Below, piece after piece: positions 43,194-52,874 of a DNA stretch of 64,000 nucleotides. The translations under genes were made by a program, and so were the position numbers. The notes below the pieces were generated by a model that was not told where the DNA came from, searched no databases, and saw nothing but the letters and a program-made list of their open reading frames with translations. Location: contig JAGHVH010000010.1 in assembly GCA_018064455.1 (NCBI GenBank), positions 1-64,000 on the forward strand. Direction: 5' to 3'. This DNA is from Candidatus Limimonas egerieequi. GTDB taxonomy: Bacteria > Bacillota > Clostridia > Oscillospirales > Acutalibacteraceae. How positions within the stretch are numbered: position 1 is the first letter of the stretch; each line of letters starts with the position of its first letter.

Positions 43194-46100
43194 ATGAAGA
43201 AGACGCAGATAATAGAACTGTTTAATAATATAAGATCAGGTCTAGTATCTTTCGTTGCAATAGTAATATTTGTTTTGCTCGGTGTTGCATTGTTCCTTGG
43301 TATTGGCTGGTCAGGCAAGGCGCTTGATAAAACAGTTGATAAGGAATATAGGGATTTTGCAATGCATGACCTTGAAGTCATATATCCATATGGCTTCTCA
43401 GATAAGGATGTTGAAAAGATTGCAGCGATAGATGGCGTAGATTACGTAAAGGGCCTCTATTTTTATTTCCAGTTCTTTGATAACCATGGTGTTTTAAACC
43501 AGGCGAAAATCATCACAATAACGGATGAAATTGATAAATTAAACCTTAAAGAAGGCAAACTCCCAACCAAGGCAGGAGAGGCTGCGCTTGAAAAGAAGTA
43601 TGCCGATGATAATGGATTTAAAATTGGTGACGTCATCGAGTTTAAGCATGACGCAGATGAAGATACATACAAGGTAAGCGATTTGCTCGAAGGCGATTTG
43701 GACGCCCTCCAAAATCCTACCAAAGATGAGGACGGCATGCAGACTTTGACAGTTGACAAGGTCAAGATAACAGCCCTTGTAGAGTCCTCTGTATACGCAA
43801 GCACTTATCCAATTACATATGGTTCTGCAATGGATAACGCAGCACCACTTAATTGCTTGCTCTTTGTTCCAGAGGAGACTTTTGATCCTGATTCATTTGA
43901 TGGATATATCAATCTTCTCATTAGTAGCAAGGACCTTTTAAAATACGATAATGCATCCGATGAGTACAAGGATGCTGCCAACGCGCTTAAAGAGCGTGTA
44001 ATGGCGGTCACAGACAAGATGGCAGCTGACAAGAATGAAAAGATTCTTGGTGCAGGTGACAAACTTGTCGACAAGCTCAATGAGCGCCTTGCTGACGCAG
44101 AGGCGCAGATAGAGGAGGGCAAGGCTCAGATTGCGGATGCAAAGGCTGAGATTGAGGCTAACAAGAATCTCCTTTATCAAAAGGAACAAGAACTCAAAGA
44201 CGGTCAAAAGAAAATAGCCGATGGCGAGAAGGAACTTGCACAGGCTAAAAAGGATTTAAAGACTGCTGAGGATGCCTTCGCACTTATGAAGGAAATCTAT
44301 GACAAGTTTGAGTCTATCTATGATGTTGGTAAGGATGTAGCGGACACTGTTTATTCAGTAGTTGAAAAAGCTTATAATAGCGGATTGCTCTCAGACCTTA
44401 AAAATCTCATTAATAAGTATTTGCCTAAGGGCTCTACTGTAGTAAACCTCTATAACGAGTTCTATCAGAACTTTGCATCTGGTTATTATAAAGAGCACAA
44501 GTATGAGATGATACCTATTCTCTCAAGGCTCCATGACCTTCTCTCAGGATACTACAACGATGCCCTTGCAAAGCTTAACGATGCACGCGCACAAATAGCA
44601 GCAGGTGAAGCTGAAATTGCTGCTGGCAAGAAAGAGGTAGAGGAAGGCCGTCGTGCAATAGACGATGGTTGGAATAAGATAAACTATGCTGAGAATACTC
44701 TCTTGCCACAGTATGAAGCAGAGCTTCAAGCAGGCATTGATGAGTATGAAAACGGCAAAGTTAAACTTGGCGAACTGAAAACAGCATCCGGCAATATTAT
44801 TGCCTATGATGCTGCAGTTATGGCAAGGGACTATAACGGTGCACTTGTAGTATGCGATAGCGTTAAAGACGTTTTCGATAATATGCGCTATACAATGGCG
44901 GCCCTTTTCATTATTGTTGGCCTCCTTGTTTGCTATAGCGCAGTATCTCGTATGGTATACGAAAAGTCCGTCCTTATTGGTACCAAAAAGGCCCTTGGAC
45001 TTTTCGATAGGGAAGTTACTTTGTCAGAACTGAGCTTTACATTGCTCGCTGCAGTAACTGGTTCGATTTTAGGTGTGCTGCTTGGACGGTTTGTCCTTGA
45101 GACAGTATTCCTTGAGGTAATCTCTGATCAGTTTGTATTTGAGAACCAAGAGTTCTACTTCTCTTTGAAGGACACACTTATTATTGTTGCAGTGGAACTT
45201 GGCACAATTATTGTTACAACGCTCTTTGCGTGTAACAAGGTGCTTAGCAAGAGCGCAGTTAAACTCCTTCAAGGTGCAGAGCCACCAAAGGCAAAAGAAC
45301 GCTTCTTTGAGCGCACAGCACTTTGGAAGCGCTTGCCACTGCTCACAAAAACTATCGTTAACAACTGCCTCAACGACAAGCGTCGTTGCTTTGGCACGAT
45401 AGTTGGTGTCGCAGGTTGCACATCGCTTATCGTGTGCTCTGTAACGCTCTATGACGGTATTAATAACAGTATCAAACGCCAGTTTGATAACATTACTACC
45501 TTTGACACAATTGTGTATATCGATGATTCTGTAGCAGATTCTGCAGAAGAAATTACATCGGCACTTGATGAAAGCAAGATTGAGTATTCTAAGATATTCT
45601 ATCAACCTGGTTCAATGCATTTGCCAAATGACAGACAGATAATTGGTGAAATCATGGTTCCACTTGATGATTCATTCTACAAGTATATTCACATGGTAGA
45701 TGACAATGGAGTGGAGAAAAAGATTAAAAAAGATGCTTGGGTTTGTAAGTCATATGCTTACTACTTTAAAGCAAAGCCAGGTGACAATGTTGAATTTGTA
45801 GACGGCGTTGGAACTGTCCACAATTTCAAGATGGAAAATACAGCTGAGTACTATTTGACAAGAACAGCTACCTTCGCAAGCAAAGAGGCATTTGAAAAGG
45901 CATATGGCAATGAGGCCAAGACCAATGCAATTATCTTTAACAAAGGTGATGTTTCAATTGTTAAATTGACAGAACTCTTAAAGGACAAGCCTGGATTTAT
46001 CGCAATTCAGGATTACTACTATGATGGTGCTACTGAATTTGAAGTATATTCACTCGTAACACTTGTAGTAGTTGTTGTATATCTTATCCTGTCAATTGTA

Positions 46101-46457
46101 ATGGCATTCCTTGTTCTCCTTAATCTCTTCTCAATGTTTGTATCTGAAAAGAAGAAGGAACTCATAGTTCTTATGATTAATGGCTTCTATGAGAAGGATG
46201 CCAAGAAGTATATCTATCTTGATACAATCGTTTTGACAATCATTGGTATGATTGCTGGTATAGCACTTGGCTCGTTTGTTGGATTCAAGACAATGCAGAC
46301 GTTTGTCACGGAAGCAACGTATTTCATCTTGACTCCAGACCCAATTGCTATGGTGGCAGGCGTTGTAGTAACAGCAGTACTGATTGTTATTACTACTTTG
46401 ATTGCCCTAAAACGTGTTTCATCATTCAAACTTACAGATATTAATTCGGAGAAATAG
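43194..46457 (+). CDS. Giant FtsX-type ABC permease with coiled-coil outer domain
   Basis: A 1087-residue permease. One membrane segment at about residues 17-40 is followed by a very large outer region (~41-555) with repeated Ala/Glu/Lys heptads (AQIEEGKAQIADAKAEIEA and later AQIAAGEAEIAAGKKEVEEG), predicted to be coiled coil. A first FtsX block of membrane segments lies at ~560-720, a second outer domain at ~745-935, and a second FtsX block at ~940-1075. This is the eight-helix layout of large FtsX permeases, which are mechanotransmitters or lipid/peptide exporters. Substrate unknown. The upstream GAF-ABC gene is the obvious ATPase. Confidence 0.87.
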   Translation: MKKTQIIELFNNIRSGLVSFVAIVIFVLLGVALFLGIGWSGKALDKTVDKEYRDFAMHDLEVIYPYGFSDKDVEKIAAIDGVDYVKGLYFYFQFFDNHGVLNQAKIITITDEIDKLNLKEGKLPTKAGEAALEKKYADDNGFKIGDVIEFKHDADEDTYKVSDLLEGDLDALQNPTKDEDGMQTLTVDKVKITALVESSVYASTYPITYGSAMDNAAPLNCLLFVPEETFDPDSFDGYINLLISSKDLLKYDNASDEYKDAANALKERVMAVTDKMAADKNEKILGAGDKLVDKLNERLADAEAQIEEGKAQIADAKAEIEANKNLLYQKEQELKDGQKKIADGEKELAQAKKDLKTAEDAFALMKEIYDKFESIYDVGKDVADTVYSVVEKAYNSGLLSDLKNLINKYLPKGSTVVNLYNEFYQNFASGYYKEHKYEMIPILSRLHDLLSGYYNDALAKLNDARAQIAAGEAEIAAGKKEVEEGRRAIDDGWNKINYAENTLLPQYEAELQAGIDEYENGKVKLGELKTASGNIIAYDAAVMARDYNGALVVCDSVKDVFDNMRYTMAALFIIVGLLVCYSAVSRMVYEKSVLIGTKKALGLFDREVTLSELSFTLLAAVTGSILGVLLGRFVLETVFLEVISDQFVFENQEFYFSLKDTLIIVAVELGTIIVTTLFACNKVLSKSAVKLLQGAEPPKAKERFFERTALWKRLPLLTKTIVNNCLNDKRRCFGTIVGVAGCTSLIVCSVTLYDGINNSIKRQFDNITTFDTIVYIDDSVADSAEEITSALDESKIEYSKIFYQPGSMHLPNDRQIIGEIMVPLDDSFYKYIHMVDDNGVEKKIKKDAWVCKSYAYYFKAKPGDNVEFVDGVGTVHNFKMENTAEYYLTRTATFASKEAFEKAYGNEAKTNAIIFNKGDVSIVKLTELLKDKPGFIAIQDYYYDGATEFEVYSLVTLVVVVVYLILSIVMAFLVLLNLFSMFVSEKKKELIVLMINGFYEKDAKKYIYLDTIVLTIIGMIAGIALGSFVGFKTMQTFVTEATYFILTPDPIAMVAGVVVTAVLIVITTLIALKRVSSFKLTDINSEK

Positions 46458-46463
46458 TTTTCT

Positions 46464-48029
46464 ATGCAAAAAACTCGGTTAAAAAACAGAATAAAGCAGA
46501 TGCTTGCATTGTCTATTGCAATACTTGTTGTGCTGAGCATGTTTACTGCTTGCTCAGCGCAATCAAGTACTACTGTTATAAACAATGTTAAGGACATCAA
46601 TGGTAAGAGGATAGGTATCCTTGTTGGAACGCTCTTTGAGGATACGGCATATGAGGATTTTCCGTCCTCAAGTATCACATTCTATAATACATACGCTGAT
46701 CTTATTCAGGCGCTCAAGAGTGGAAAGATTGATACTTTCCTTTGCGATGATGCAACCGCAAGGGCACTCTGCGATTTGGATTATAAGATTTCGTTTCTTC
46801 CTCAACTTATTACAAATGAGAAGTACGGACCTATTTTTAGGCGTTCTGAGGGTGGCGAAAAACTCTGCGAAAAGTTCAACCGCTTCATCTATAACTATTC
46901 TGAAAGAGGGGATTTAAGCCTTCTCCAAGGAAAGTGGTTAAATGCTGGTAAAAGTGGACGAGATACATTCTATAAGTTCCAAGATTTACCAGATGTTAAC
47001 GGTAAGATTAGAATCGCTGCTGTTAATGATACAGAGCCATTTTCATTTGTCTCTTTTGGACTTTTGACTGGCTATGAAGTTGGTCTTATGTATGACTTTT
47101 GCAAGGAATTTGGTTTTGCAGCAGAGATAGTATCCACTGATATTGATGATGTATTTTCTGGCGTTAGCGTAGGAAAATATGATATTGGTGTTGGACTTCT
47201 TTCATATACTGATGAACGAAATGAGAGGTTCATATTCGCTACGCCTGATTATGAGGGCGGTGCAGTAGCGGTTGTTTTAACAACTGTTGCAGAGGAGAGT
47301 AACGGCTTCTTTGGTTCAATAGTAAATGGCTTTGATAAGACATTTGTTAGAGAAGGCAGATGGCAAATGTTCCTTGATGGTATTGGCGTAACTTTGCTTA
47401 TAAGCTGCGTTTCAGCCATTCTTGGAACGATAATAGGTTTTGCTCTTTATACACTTGGCGTTTATTTTAGAAACAAGAACAAGGCATTCTTAAAGTTTTT
47501 AGACCTCTATGTGCTCTTTGTAAAACGCATGCCAATAGTTGTCTTTTTGATGATTTCCTATTATGCAGTATTTGGTAACACCAATATCAGTGGATTGGTA
47601 ATCTCAATTATTGCGTTCACATTCACGTTTGCTGCGACGGTTATAGATTTGTTTCACTCAACAGTATCAAAGGTTGATAATGGACAATTTAAGGCGGCAC
47701 TGAGTCTTGGATATACTGAAATGCAAGCGTACAATAAGTTCTTGTTGCCACAGGCAACCAAAGCGATTGCTAATGATTATAAGGAAAGTATAATTGGTCT
47801 TGTCCAGGCAACATCTGTTGTCGGATATATCTCTGTAGAGGATTTAACCAAGATATCTGACCTTGTAAGAAGCCGTTCCTATGAATCAGTATTCCCACTT
47901 GTAGCGACTGCACTAATTTACTTCTTTATTGCATGGATATTGACACTTATTATTAGGAATATTGAATTTGTTTTTGATGAAAAGAAGAGAACTCCGGACA
48001 AAATTTTGAAAGGAGTTGATAAGCGATGA
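46464..48029 (+). CDS. Amino-acid-type ABC binding domain/permease fusion with swapped lobes
   Basis: A 521-residue protein. Lipoprotein-like signal with MFTAC (Cys about position 31). Residues ~40-165 resemble lobe 2 of an SBP_bac_3 binding protein (DINGKRIGILVGT … ALKSGKIDTFLCDD … GDLSLLQGKW). Residues ~175-270 resemble lobe 1 (NGKIRIAAVNDTEPFSFVSF … GKYDIGVGLLSYTDERNERF). Then come membrane segments of a GlnP/HisM-type permease (~300-510) with the EAA loop AALSLGYTEMQAYNKFLLPQ. It should bind and import a polar amino acid or similar solute. Its stop overlaps the next gene by four bases. Confidence 0.85.
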   Translation: MQKTRLKNRIKQMLALSIAILVVLSMFTACSAQSSTTVINNVKDINGKRIGILVGTLFEDTAYEDFPSSSITFYNTYADLIQALKSGKIDTFLCDDATARALCDLDYKISFLPQLITNEKYGPIFRRSEGGEKLCEKFNRFIYNYSERGDLSLLQGKWLNAGKSGRDTFYKFQDLPDVNGKIRIAAVNDTEPFSFVSFGLLTGYEVGLMYDFCKEFGFAAEIVSTDIDDVFSGVSVGKYDIGVGLLSYTDERNERFIFATPDYEGGAVAVVLTTVAEESNGFFGSIVNGFDKTFVREGRWQMFLDGIGVTLLISCVSAILGTIIGFALYTLGVYFRNKNKAFLKFLDLYVLFVKRMPIVVFLMISYYAVFGNTNISGLVISIIAFTFTFAATVIDLFHSTVSKVDNGQFKAALSLGYTEMQAYNKFLLPQATKAIANDYKESIIGLVQATSVVGYISVEDLTKISDLVRSRSYESVFPLVATALIYFFIAWILTLIIRNIEFVFDEKKRTPDKILKGVDKR

Positions 48030-49132
48030 TTGAACTTAAAGGTATCTGCAAAACTAAAAAAGATGCAACGGTCCTTCATAATGTTAATTTGACTATTAAC
48101 GATGGTGATGTTATCGCGATTTTAGGACCATCAGGAATGGGACGAACTGCGCTTCTTACCACTATTTTGACACTGGAAAAGCCGACTTCTGGTGAAGTTA
48201 TTATTGATGGTAAAATAGTTGGATCAAAAGGTTTTGATTACTATGATGCAAGAAAGAAAATTGGTATGGTCTTCCAAGACTTCAACCTCTTTAAAAACAT
48301 CACAGTAATTGAAAATATAATGCAACCACTTGTTGACCTTATGGGCTTGTCCAAGCAGGAGGCATATGAAAGAGCTTGTGATTGGCTCAGACGAGTAGGT
48401 GTTATGGGCAAGGCATTTGAATACCCAGATGACCTTAGTGATGGTGAAAAACAGCGTGTAGCAATAGCTAGAACTGTTGCGATGGATCCAGAAGTAATAC
48501 TGCTTGATAATCCAACATCACGACTAGACCCTATAATGAAAAAAGAAGTTCACAATGTAATTCGTGACCTTGCTAAAAACGGCTCAACGTTGGTGCTCGT
48601 TACAAATGAAATTCGTTTTGCAAGAGAAATTTCAAACAGGGTAGTGTACTTTGATGAACACACTGTCTATGAAGAGGGGCAAACAAGTAAGATGTTTGAA
48701 AGCCCAAAGCGCGATAAGACTAGACAGTTCTTTAAGCAGTTCAAACTTCTCAATATTGAAATTGATAATATTGATTTCGACTTTATTGGAGTATCAAGTC
48801 GTATAGATGTCTTTGCTGAGAACTTAAATCTCTCTCCAAAGACTGCAAACTCAATGCACGTTGCATTTGAGGAACTTGTTGACCAGATTGTTTTATCTAC
48901 AATAAAGGAGAGAGAGAACTTTAAACTAAAAACGACATTTGAATGTGATGAAAAGAACGGGGTAATCTACTTTACATGTAAGTATGATGGAGAAGAGTTC
49001 AATCCATTAATATCTGATGATGATTTGGCTCTTATGATTATCAATCACAGTCTTAATCATTTGAATTTTGAATATGTTTCGGATTCTGATTATAAAAATG
49101 TTGTAACAGCGCAATTTTCTGCCAAAAAATAG
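48026..49132 (+). CDS. Degenerate ABC ATPase fused to an RsbW-like ATPase fold
   Basis: A 368-residue protein in the place where a GlnQ-type ATPase is expected. Walker A reads GPSGMGRT, with Arg40 for the essential Lys. Walker B reads VILLDNPTSRLD, with Asn162 for the catalytic Glu. The H-loop reads VTNEIRFARE, with Asn194 for His. The Q-loop (FQDFNLF) and a modified signature (LSDGEKQR) remain. Residues ~250-368 look like the HATPase_c_2 fold of anti-sigma kinases (AFEELVDQI for the N-box, KYDGEEFNP for the G-box), also with substituted key residues. It probably binds nucleotide weakly, if at all, and may regulate the transporter. ATGA overlap with the preceding gene. Confidence 0.83.
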   Translation: MIELKGICKTKKDATVLHNVNLTINDGDVIAILGPSGMGRTALLTTILTLEKPTSGEVIIDGKIVGSKGFDYYDARKKIGMVFQDFNLFKNITVIENIMQPLVDLMGLSKQEAYERACDWLRRVGVMGKAFEYPDDLSDGEKQRVAIARTVAMDPEVILLDNPTSRLDPIMKKEVHNVIRDLAKNGSTLVLVTNEIRFAREISNRVVYFDEHTVYEEGQTSKMFESPKRDKTRQFFKQFKLLNIEIDNIDFDFIGVSSRIDVFAENLNLSPKTANSMHVAFEELVDQIVLSTIKERENFKLKTTFECDEKNGVIYFTCKYDGEEFNPLISDDDLALMIINHSLNHLNFEYVSDSDYKNVVTAQFSAKK

Positions 49133-49140
49133 GCATAATA

Positions 49141-49173
49141 AAAGAGCTTCAGGAAACCCTGAAGCTCTTTTGC
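49141..49173. terminator. Bidirectional terminator
   Basis: Stem AAAGAGCTTCAGG (49141-49153), loop AAAC, CCTGAAGCTCTTT (49158-49170), then TGCTTTAAT; on the opposite strand it is followed by TATTATGCC. Separates the convergent four-gene operon and the M28 peptidase. Confidence 0.87.
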
Positions 49174-49179
49174 TTTAAT

Positions 49180-50424
49180 TTATGCCTGTGGCAAACCTTC
49201 GTCAGCGAATGTTGCAACAGCGTTGAGGGCGATGTTGATACCCTTTTCAATTGTGTCTTCACAGAGGTTGTCTACTGTATCAAGACGAGTGTGATAGTAG
49301 CGTGCTGGAGCTGGGTCCATAGCTACGAAGCAAGATGCCTTAACGCCTGCCTGAGAAGCAGCTGCTGCGTCTGTTGAACCGAGAGGAATAGTACCTGTCT
49401 CAACGTCAAGACCGCAATCCTTTGCAGCGTTCTGTAAGAGCTTTGCTACTTGCTTATCATTCTTAACAACACCTGACATATCGCCAGTATAGATTTCCAT
49501 AAAGTCCATATCACGAACTGTATCGAATCCGATGTATGCTGTATCAACGTTGTCTGATACAAGGTCTGGATGCTGCTTGAAGAATGCCTTCGCACCGCGA
49601 AGTCCGCATTCCTCACCACCAGTGAGGAGAGTGATAACATCTGTGTCTTCAAAGCGGATATCGTTTTCCTTTAAGAACTTCATAACAGACATAGCAACCA
49701 TAGAACCTGAGAGGTCATCAGATGCACCTGGTACATAGTGCTTGCTGTCTGTGAACTTATAAAGAAGACCATAAGCAGGGAGGAAAGCAAGCTCAGCGAG
49801 TGCAAGTTTCTTTGCAAGGTCAGGCTTGATGAGAGAAGCAACTGTTGCACCGATTGTTGCAACAAGGCCAACTACTGCATAACCAGCAACGATTACAACA
49901 CCCTTTGAACCGAGTTTGTATGTGTAAACCCACTCTGGTGCTGAATCGGTGTGACCTGATACGATGATTCTTTTCTTTGTTTCGCCAGATGCCTTGCGAA
50001 TGCCGTAAACGTTACCTGATGTCTTCTCTTTGAAGAATGGATCAAGGAACTCCTTATAGAGCACGAATTCACCAACAACTGCTGAAAGTGCAGCGCCTAT
50101 AAGGCCACCTGTAACAGCGTTGAGTGCCTTTTTGCCTGTGTAAGCAGCAGCGAGGCTTGTGCCTGTTGCGCCGATAAGGCAAGTACCAGCGAGAGGTACG
50201 AAAGCCATGAATGCGTCAGGGTTAACCTTGAATGTGTCACGCTTTGCTTCATCTGCAAGAGTTTCCATTGTACCGAGCATATCAAGCTGAGCGTCTGTTT
50301 CACCTTTTTCACCACATGGTCTTGGACCGTATGTGTTTACAAGGTGAGCGATGTTATCAACTGAGAATTTTGCAAGATCCTTTATCTTGCCTTCTGCGCC
50401 TGGAACTAAATCTTTGATGTTCAT
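49180..50424 (-). CDS. M28 family zinc peptidase, membrane-associated
   Basis: A 414-residue aminopeptidase-type enzyme. Metal and catalytic motifs in order: SGHTDSAPEW (zinc His, Asp), DDLSGSMVAM (bridging Asp), LTGGEECGLRGAKAF (general-base Glu and ligand Glu), and YYHTRLDTVDNL (last His). Two or three hydrophobic segments in the first 210 residues (around 78-118 and 180-205) suggest membrane association, which is unusual for the simple soluble M28 enzymes. Strong ribosome site AAAAGGAG before the ATG at 50424. Transcribed alone, convergent with the preceding operon. Confidence 0.88.
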   Translation of the reverse strand: MNIKDLVPGAEGKIKDLAKFSVDNIAHLVNTYGPRPCGEKGETDAQLDMLGTMETLADEAKRDTFKVNPDAFMAFVPLAGTCLIGATGTSLAAAYTGKKALNAVTGGLIGAALSAVVGEFVLYKEFLDPFFKEKTSGNVYGIRKASGETKKRIIVSGHTDSAPEWVYTYKLGSKGVVIVAGYAVVGLVATIGATVASLIKPDLAKKLALAELAFLPAYGLLYKFTDSKHYVPGASDDLSGSMVAMSVMKFLKENDIRFEDTDVITLLTGGEECGLRGAKAFFKQHPDLVSDNVDTAYIGFDTVRDMDFMEIYTGDMSGVVKNDKQVAKLLQNAAKDCGLDVETGTIPLGSTDAAAASQAGVKASCFVAMDPAPARYYHTRLDTVDNLCEDTIEKGINIALNAVATFADEGLPQA

Positions 50425-50530
50425 TGATTCTAACTCCTTTTAATTATTTTCCGAAAAATTAGCCATGAATATTGTAACATAGTTAGAATGAAAAAGTAAG
50501 ATATTTGTAATTTTAATATGATTTAATATT

Positions 50531-50539
50531 TGTTATAAT
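50531..50539 (+). promoter_or_regulatory. Extended -10 promoter of the tandem ABC-FtsX operon
   Basis: TGT-TATAAT at 50531-50539 gives a perfect extended -10. The -35 region (TTTTAA, 50511-50516) is poor. AAGGAG of the first gene lies 33 bases downstream. Confidence 0.6.
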
Positions 50540-50585
50540 ATTACTAACGTAGTATTCAACTAAATTTATATAAGGAGAACTGCTT

Positions 50586-52868
50586 ATGATAAGACTTGAT
50601 AATGTCTCAAAGTTTTATTACAGCAAAGGCGTAATTGCAGCCGGTTTCTCTAAAATCAGTCTTGATTTTGATGTTGGAGAATTTGTTGCAATTACCGGTG
50701 AATCTGGCAGTGGTAAGTCCACGCTCCTTAATGTAATATCTGGCCTTGATACTTATGAAGAAGGCGAGATGTACATCAATGGTGAGGAGACCAGCCATTA
50801 CACAGAAAAGGATTTTGAAGATTACAGAAGAAAATATATAGGTAATATTTTCCAAAACTTCAATCTCGTTAATAGCTATACTGTATATCAAAATGTAGAG
50901 CTTGTTTTGCTTCTTGCTGGCGTAAAGCGCCGCGATGCCAAGAAGCGTGCAAACGAGCTCATAGACCGCTGTGGCCTTCACGATTACCGCAATGCTAAGG
51001 CGTCCAAGCTTTCAGGTGGTCAAAAGCAGCGCGTAGCTATCGCTCGCGCGCTTGCTAAGGACACACCGATAATCATCGCCGATGAGCCTACCGGTAATCT
51101 TGATAGTGAGTCCGCAGCGGATATAATCAAGCTCCTGTCGGAGATTGCTCGTGATAAGCTCGTAATCATAGTTACACATAACTTTGATCAAGTTGAGCCA
51201 TACATCACTCGCAAGATTAAAATGCATGATGGCAAGGTGCTTGAGGACACTAAGTATGATAGGGAAGAGTATGTAAGCGAGGAGGCAAAACCGACTCTTG
51301 CTGTTGCGAACAACATTCGCTTCCCATCCATGGTTCGCCTTGGCGTTCGCAATGCATTTAACATTCCTGTTAAATTCCTCTTGCTCACATTTGTATTTAT
51401 CTTTGTTACATTGGCGCTAATTTTTGAGATGTCTATTTATCAATCTGAAGTATATGAAAATGGACTTCTTGGATATAACTACTATTTTTCTAACACCTCA
51501 GAAAATCGTTTGGTTATTAGACAAAAAGCTGATGATAATTCATATAGGGCATTAACTGATGAGGATGTTAAAACTCTTGAAAAAACTCCTAATGTTAAGA
51601 TAGTAGAAAAGTATGATGTCCTTATGGATAATCAGGCAACATTTGAGGATGAGCGTGGTAATTTCTATATCTATGGCATAGCTCAAAATTTAAAAAATTA
51701 TGAGTTTGGTGATCTTGACTATGGCCGTATGCCAGAAAAACCAAACGAGATTTTGATTGCAACTACCAAAAACTCTTATACGATTCCATCAAGTGATAAA
51801 CTTATAAAGGAATTTATGAGTACTGACCTTTATAAGTATAGCAGGGCAGGTTGGACCCGTGATGATAAGCACCCATTTAGAGTAGTTGGTATCAAGTTTA
51901 TTGAGAACTCTGACAGCCCGGTTATTAGAGCATATGAAAGTATTATGTATCTTGATGATTCTATAATCGAAGAGATGCGTATTGATAGCAATGCAACCTT
52001 CTCACGCTACAAGATTTTGTTCCAAGATGTAACATATTCAACTGATATGATGTGGCCGATGTTTAATATACTTCCATCAGAGGCTGTTGAGAGCGGTACA
52101 TGTTGGGTATCAGATGACTACAACATGTATGTTAAGAATGGCTTTAATGCTCAAGGTAAGGACTTGAAAATAATAGTAAATAATAATTACTATGATGATG
52201 AGCTTAATCTCACTGTTTCCAAAGTATATAATAAGCAGTCATTTACTTCGGCTTATCAGCTTGAAAATGGTCAGCGATTTGAAGATGTTAAAGGCTTTAT
52301 TCTTGTAAATGATAAGGATCTCAACAAACTTTACGACAAGGAGTCGTACCAAGTTTGTGTATTCGTTGATGATGCAATGCAGGTTGATAAAACTGCAAAT
52401 GATATTCGTGATCTTGGATACGAAGTCCTCATCATTCGCGATACGCTTTATAATGATGGCGAGGGCGCAATCCTTCAGCTTCTTAACAAAGTAATTATCC
52501 TTGGAGTTGCAATAGTACTTCTTGTAATCTCATACTTTGTAATACGTATTATTTTGAAGTCGCGTAACGTGTACTACTCAACTATTCGTATGCTTGGCGC
52601 CAATGTTGGCGTATCGCGTGGCCTTCTTATCATAGATATGATGGTCTGCGCTGGTATAGGATACTTTGTGGTTGTTGGAGCGCTTAAACTGCTTAATATT
52701 TGGTTTAGCTCCACATATATTCTCAAAACTGTTACTGAGTTTATGACTATACCTCAGTATGCACTGGTATTTGCAATCGTTATTTTGATTTCACTGATTA
52801 TCAGTGTACGCTACTCAAGCAAGCTCTTTAAGAAATCAACTATGCAGACTATTAAAGAGGAGGTGTAA
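50586..52868 (+). CDS. ABC ATPase / FtsX permease fusion (MacB-like layout), first of a pair
   Basis: A 760-residue protein. Residues ~1-225 are an ABC ATPase with intact Walker A GESGSGKST, signature LSGGQKQR, Walker B IIIADEPTGNLD and H-loop VTHNFD. The membrane part has one segment near 262-282, a large outer domain (~285-630) and three segments at the C-terminus (~636-755), the MacB arrangement. Known relatives export antibiotics, peptides or lipoproteins or sense envelope stress. No outer-membrane partner is expected in a Gram-positive. Followed after 6 bases by a related gene, which suggests a heterodimer. Confidence 0.9.
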   Translation: MIRLDNVSKFYYSKGVIAAGFSKISLDFDVGEFVAITGESGSGKSTLLNVISGLDTYEEGEMYINGEETSHYTEKDFEDYRRKYIGNIFQNFNLVNSYTVYQNVELVLLLAGVKRRDAKKRANELIDRCGLHDYRNAKASKLSGGQKQRVAIARALAKDTPIIIADEPTGNLDSESAADIIKLLSEIARDKLVIIVTHNFDQVEPYITRKIKMHDGKVLEDTKYDREEYVSEEAKPTLAVANNIRFPSMVRLGVRNAFNIPVKFLLLTFVFIFVTLALIFEMSIYQSEVYENGLLGYNYYFSNTSENRLVIRQKADDNSYRALTDEDVKTLEKTPNVKIVEKYDVLMDNQATFEDERGNFYIYGIAQNLKNYEFGDLDYGRMPEKPNEILIATTKNSYTIPSSDKLIKEFMSTDLYKYSRAGWTRDDKHPFRVVGIKFIENSDSPVIRAYESIMYLDDSIIEEMRIDSNATFSRYKILFQDVTYSTDMMWPMFNILPSEAVESGTCWVSDDYNMYVKNGFNAQGKDLKIIVNNNYYDDELNLTVSKVYNKQSFTSAYQLENGQRFEDVKGFILVNDKDLNKLYDKESYQVCVFVDDAMQVDKTANDIRDLGYEVLIIRDTLYNDGEGAILQLLNKVIILGVAIVLLVISYFVIRIILKSRNVYYSTIRMLGANVGVSRGLLIIDMMVCAGIGYFVVVGALKLLNIWFSSTYILKTVTEFMTIPQYALVFAIVILISLIISVRYSSKLFKKSTMQTIKEEV

Positions 52869-52874
52869 GGCGTA

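Noticed and set aside
45069-45605. A 178-codon open frame on the minus strand within the giant FtsX permease
   Set aside because: Fully inside a clear gene; composition is typical of an antisense shadow and there is no ribosome site.
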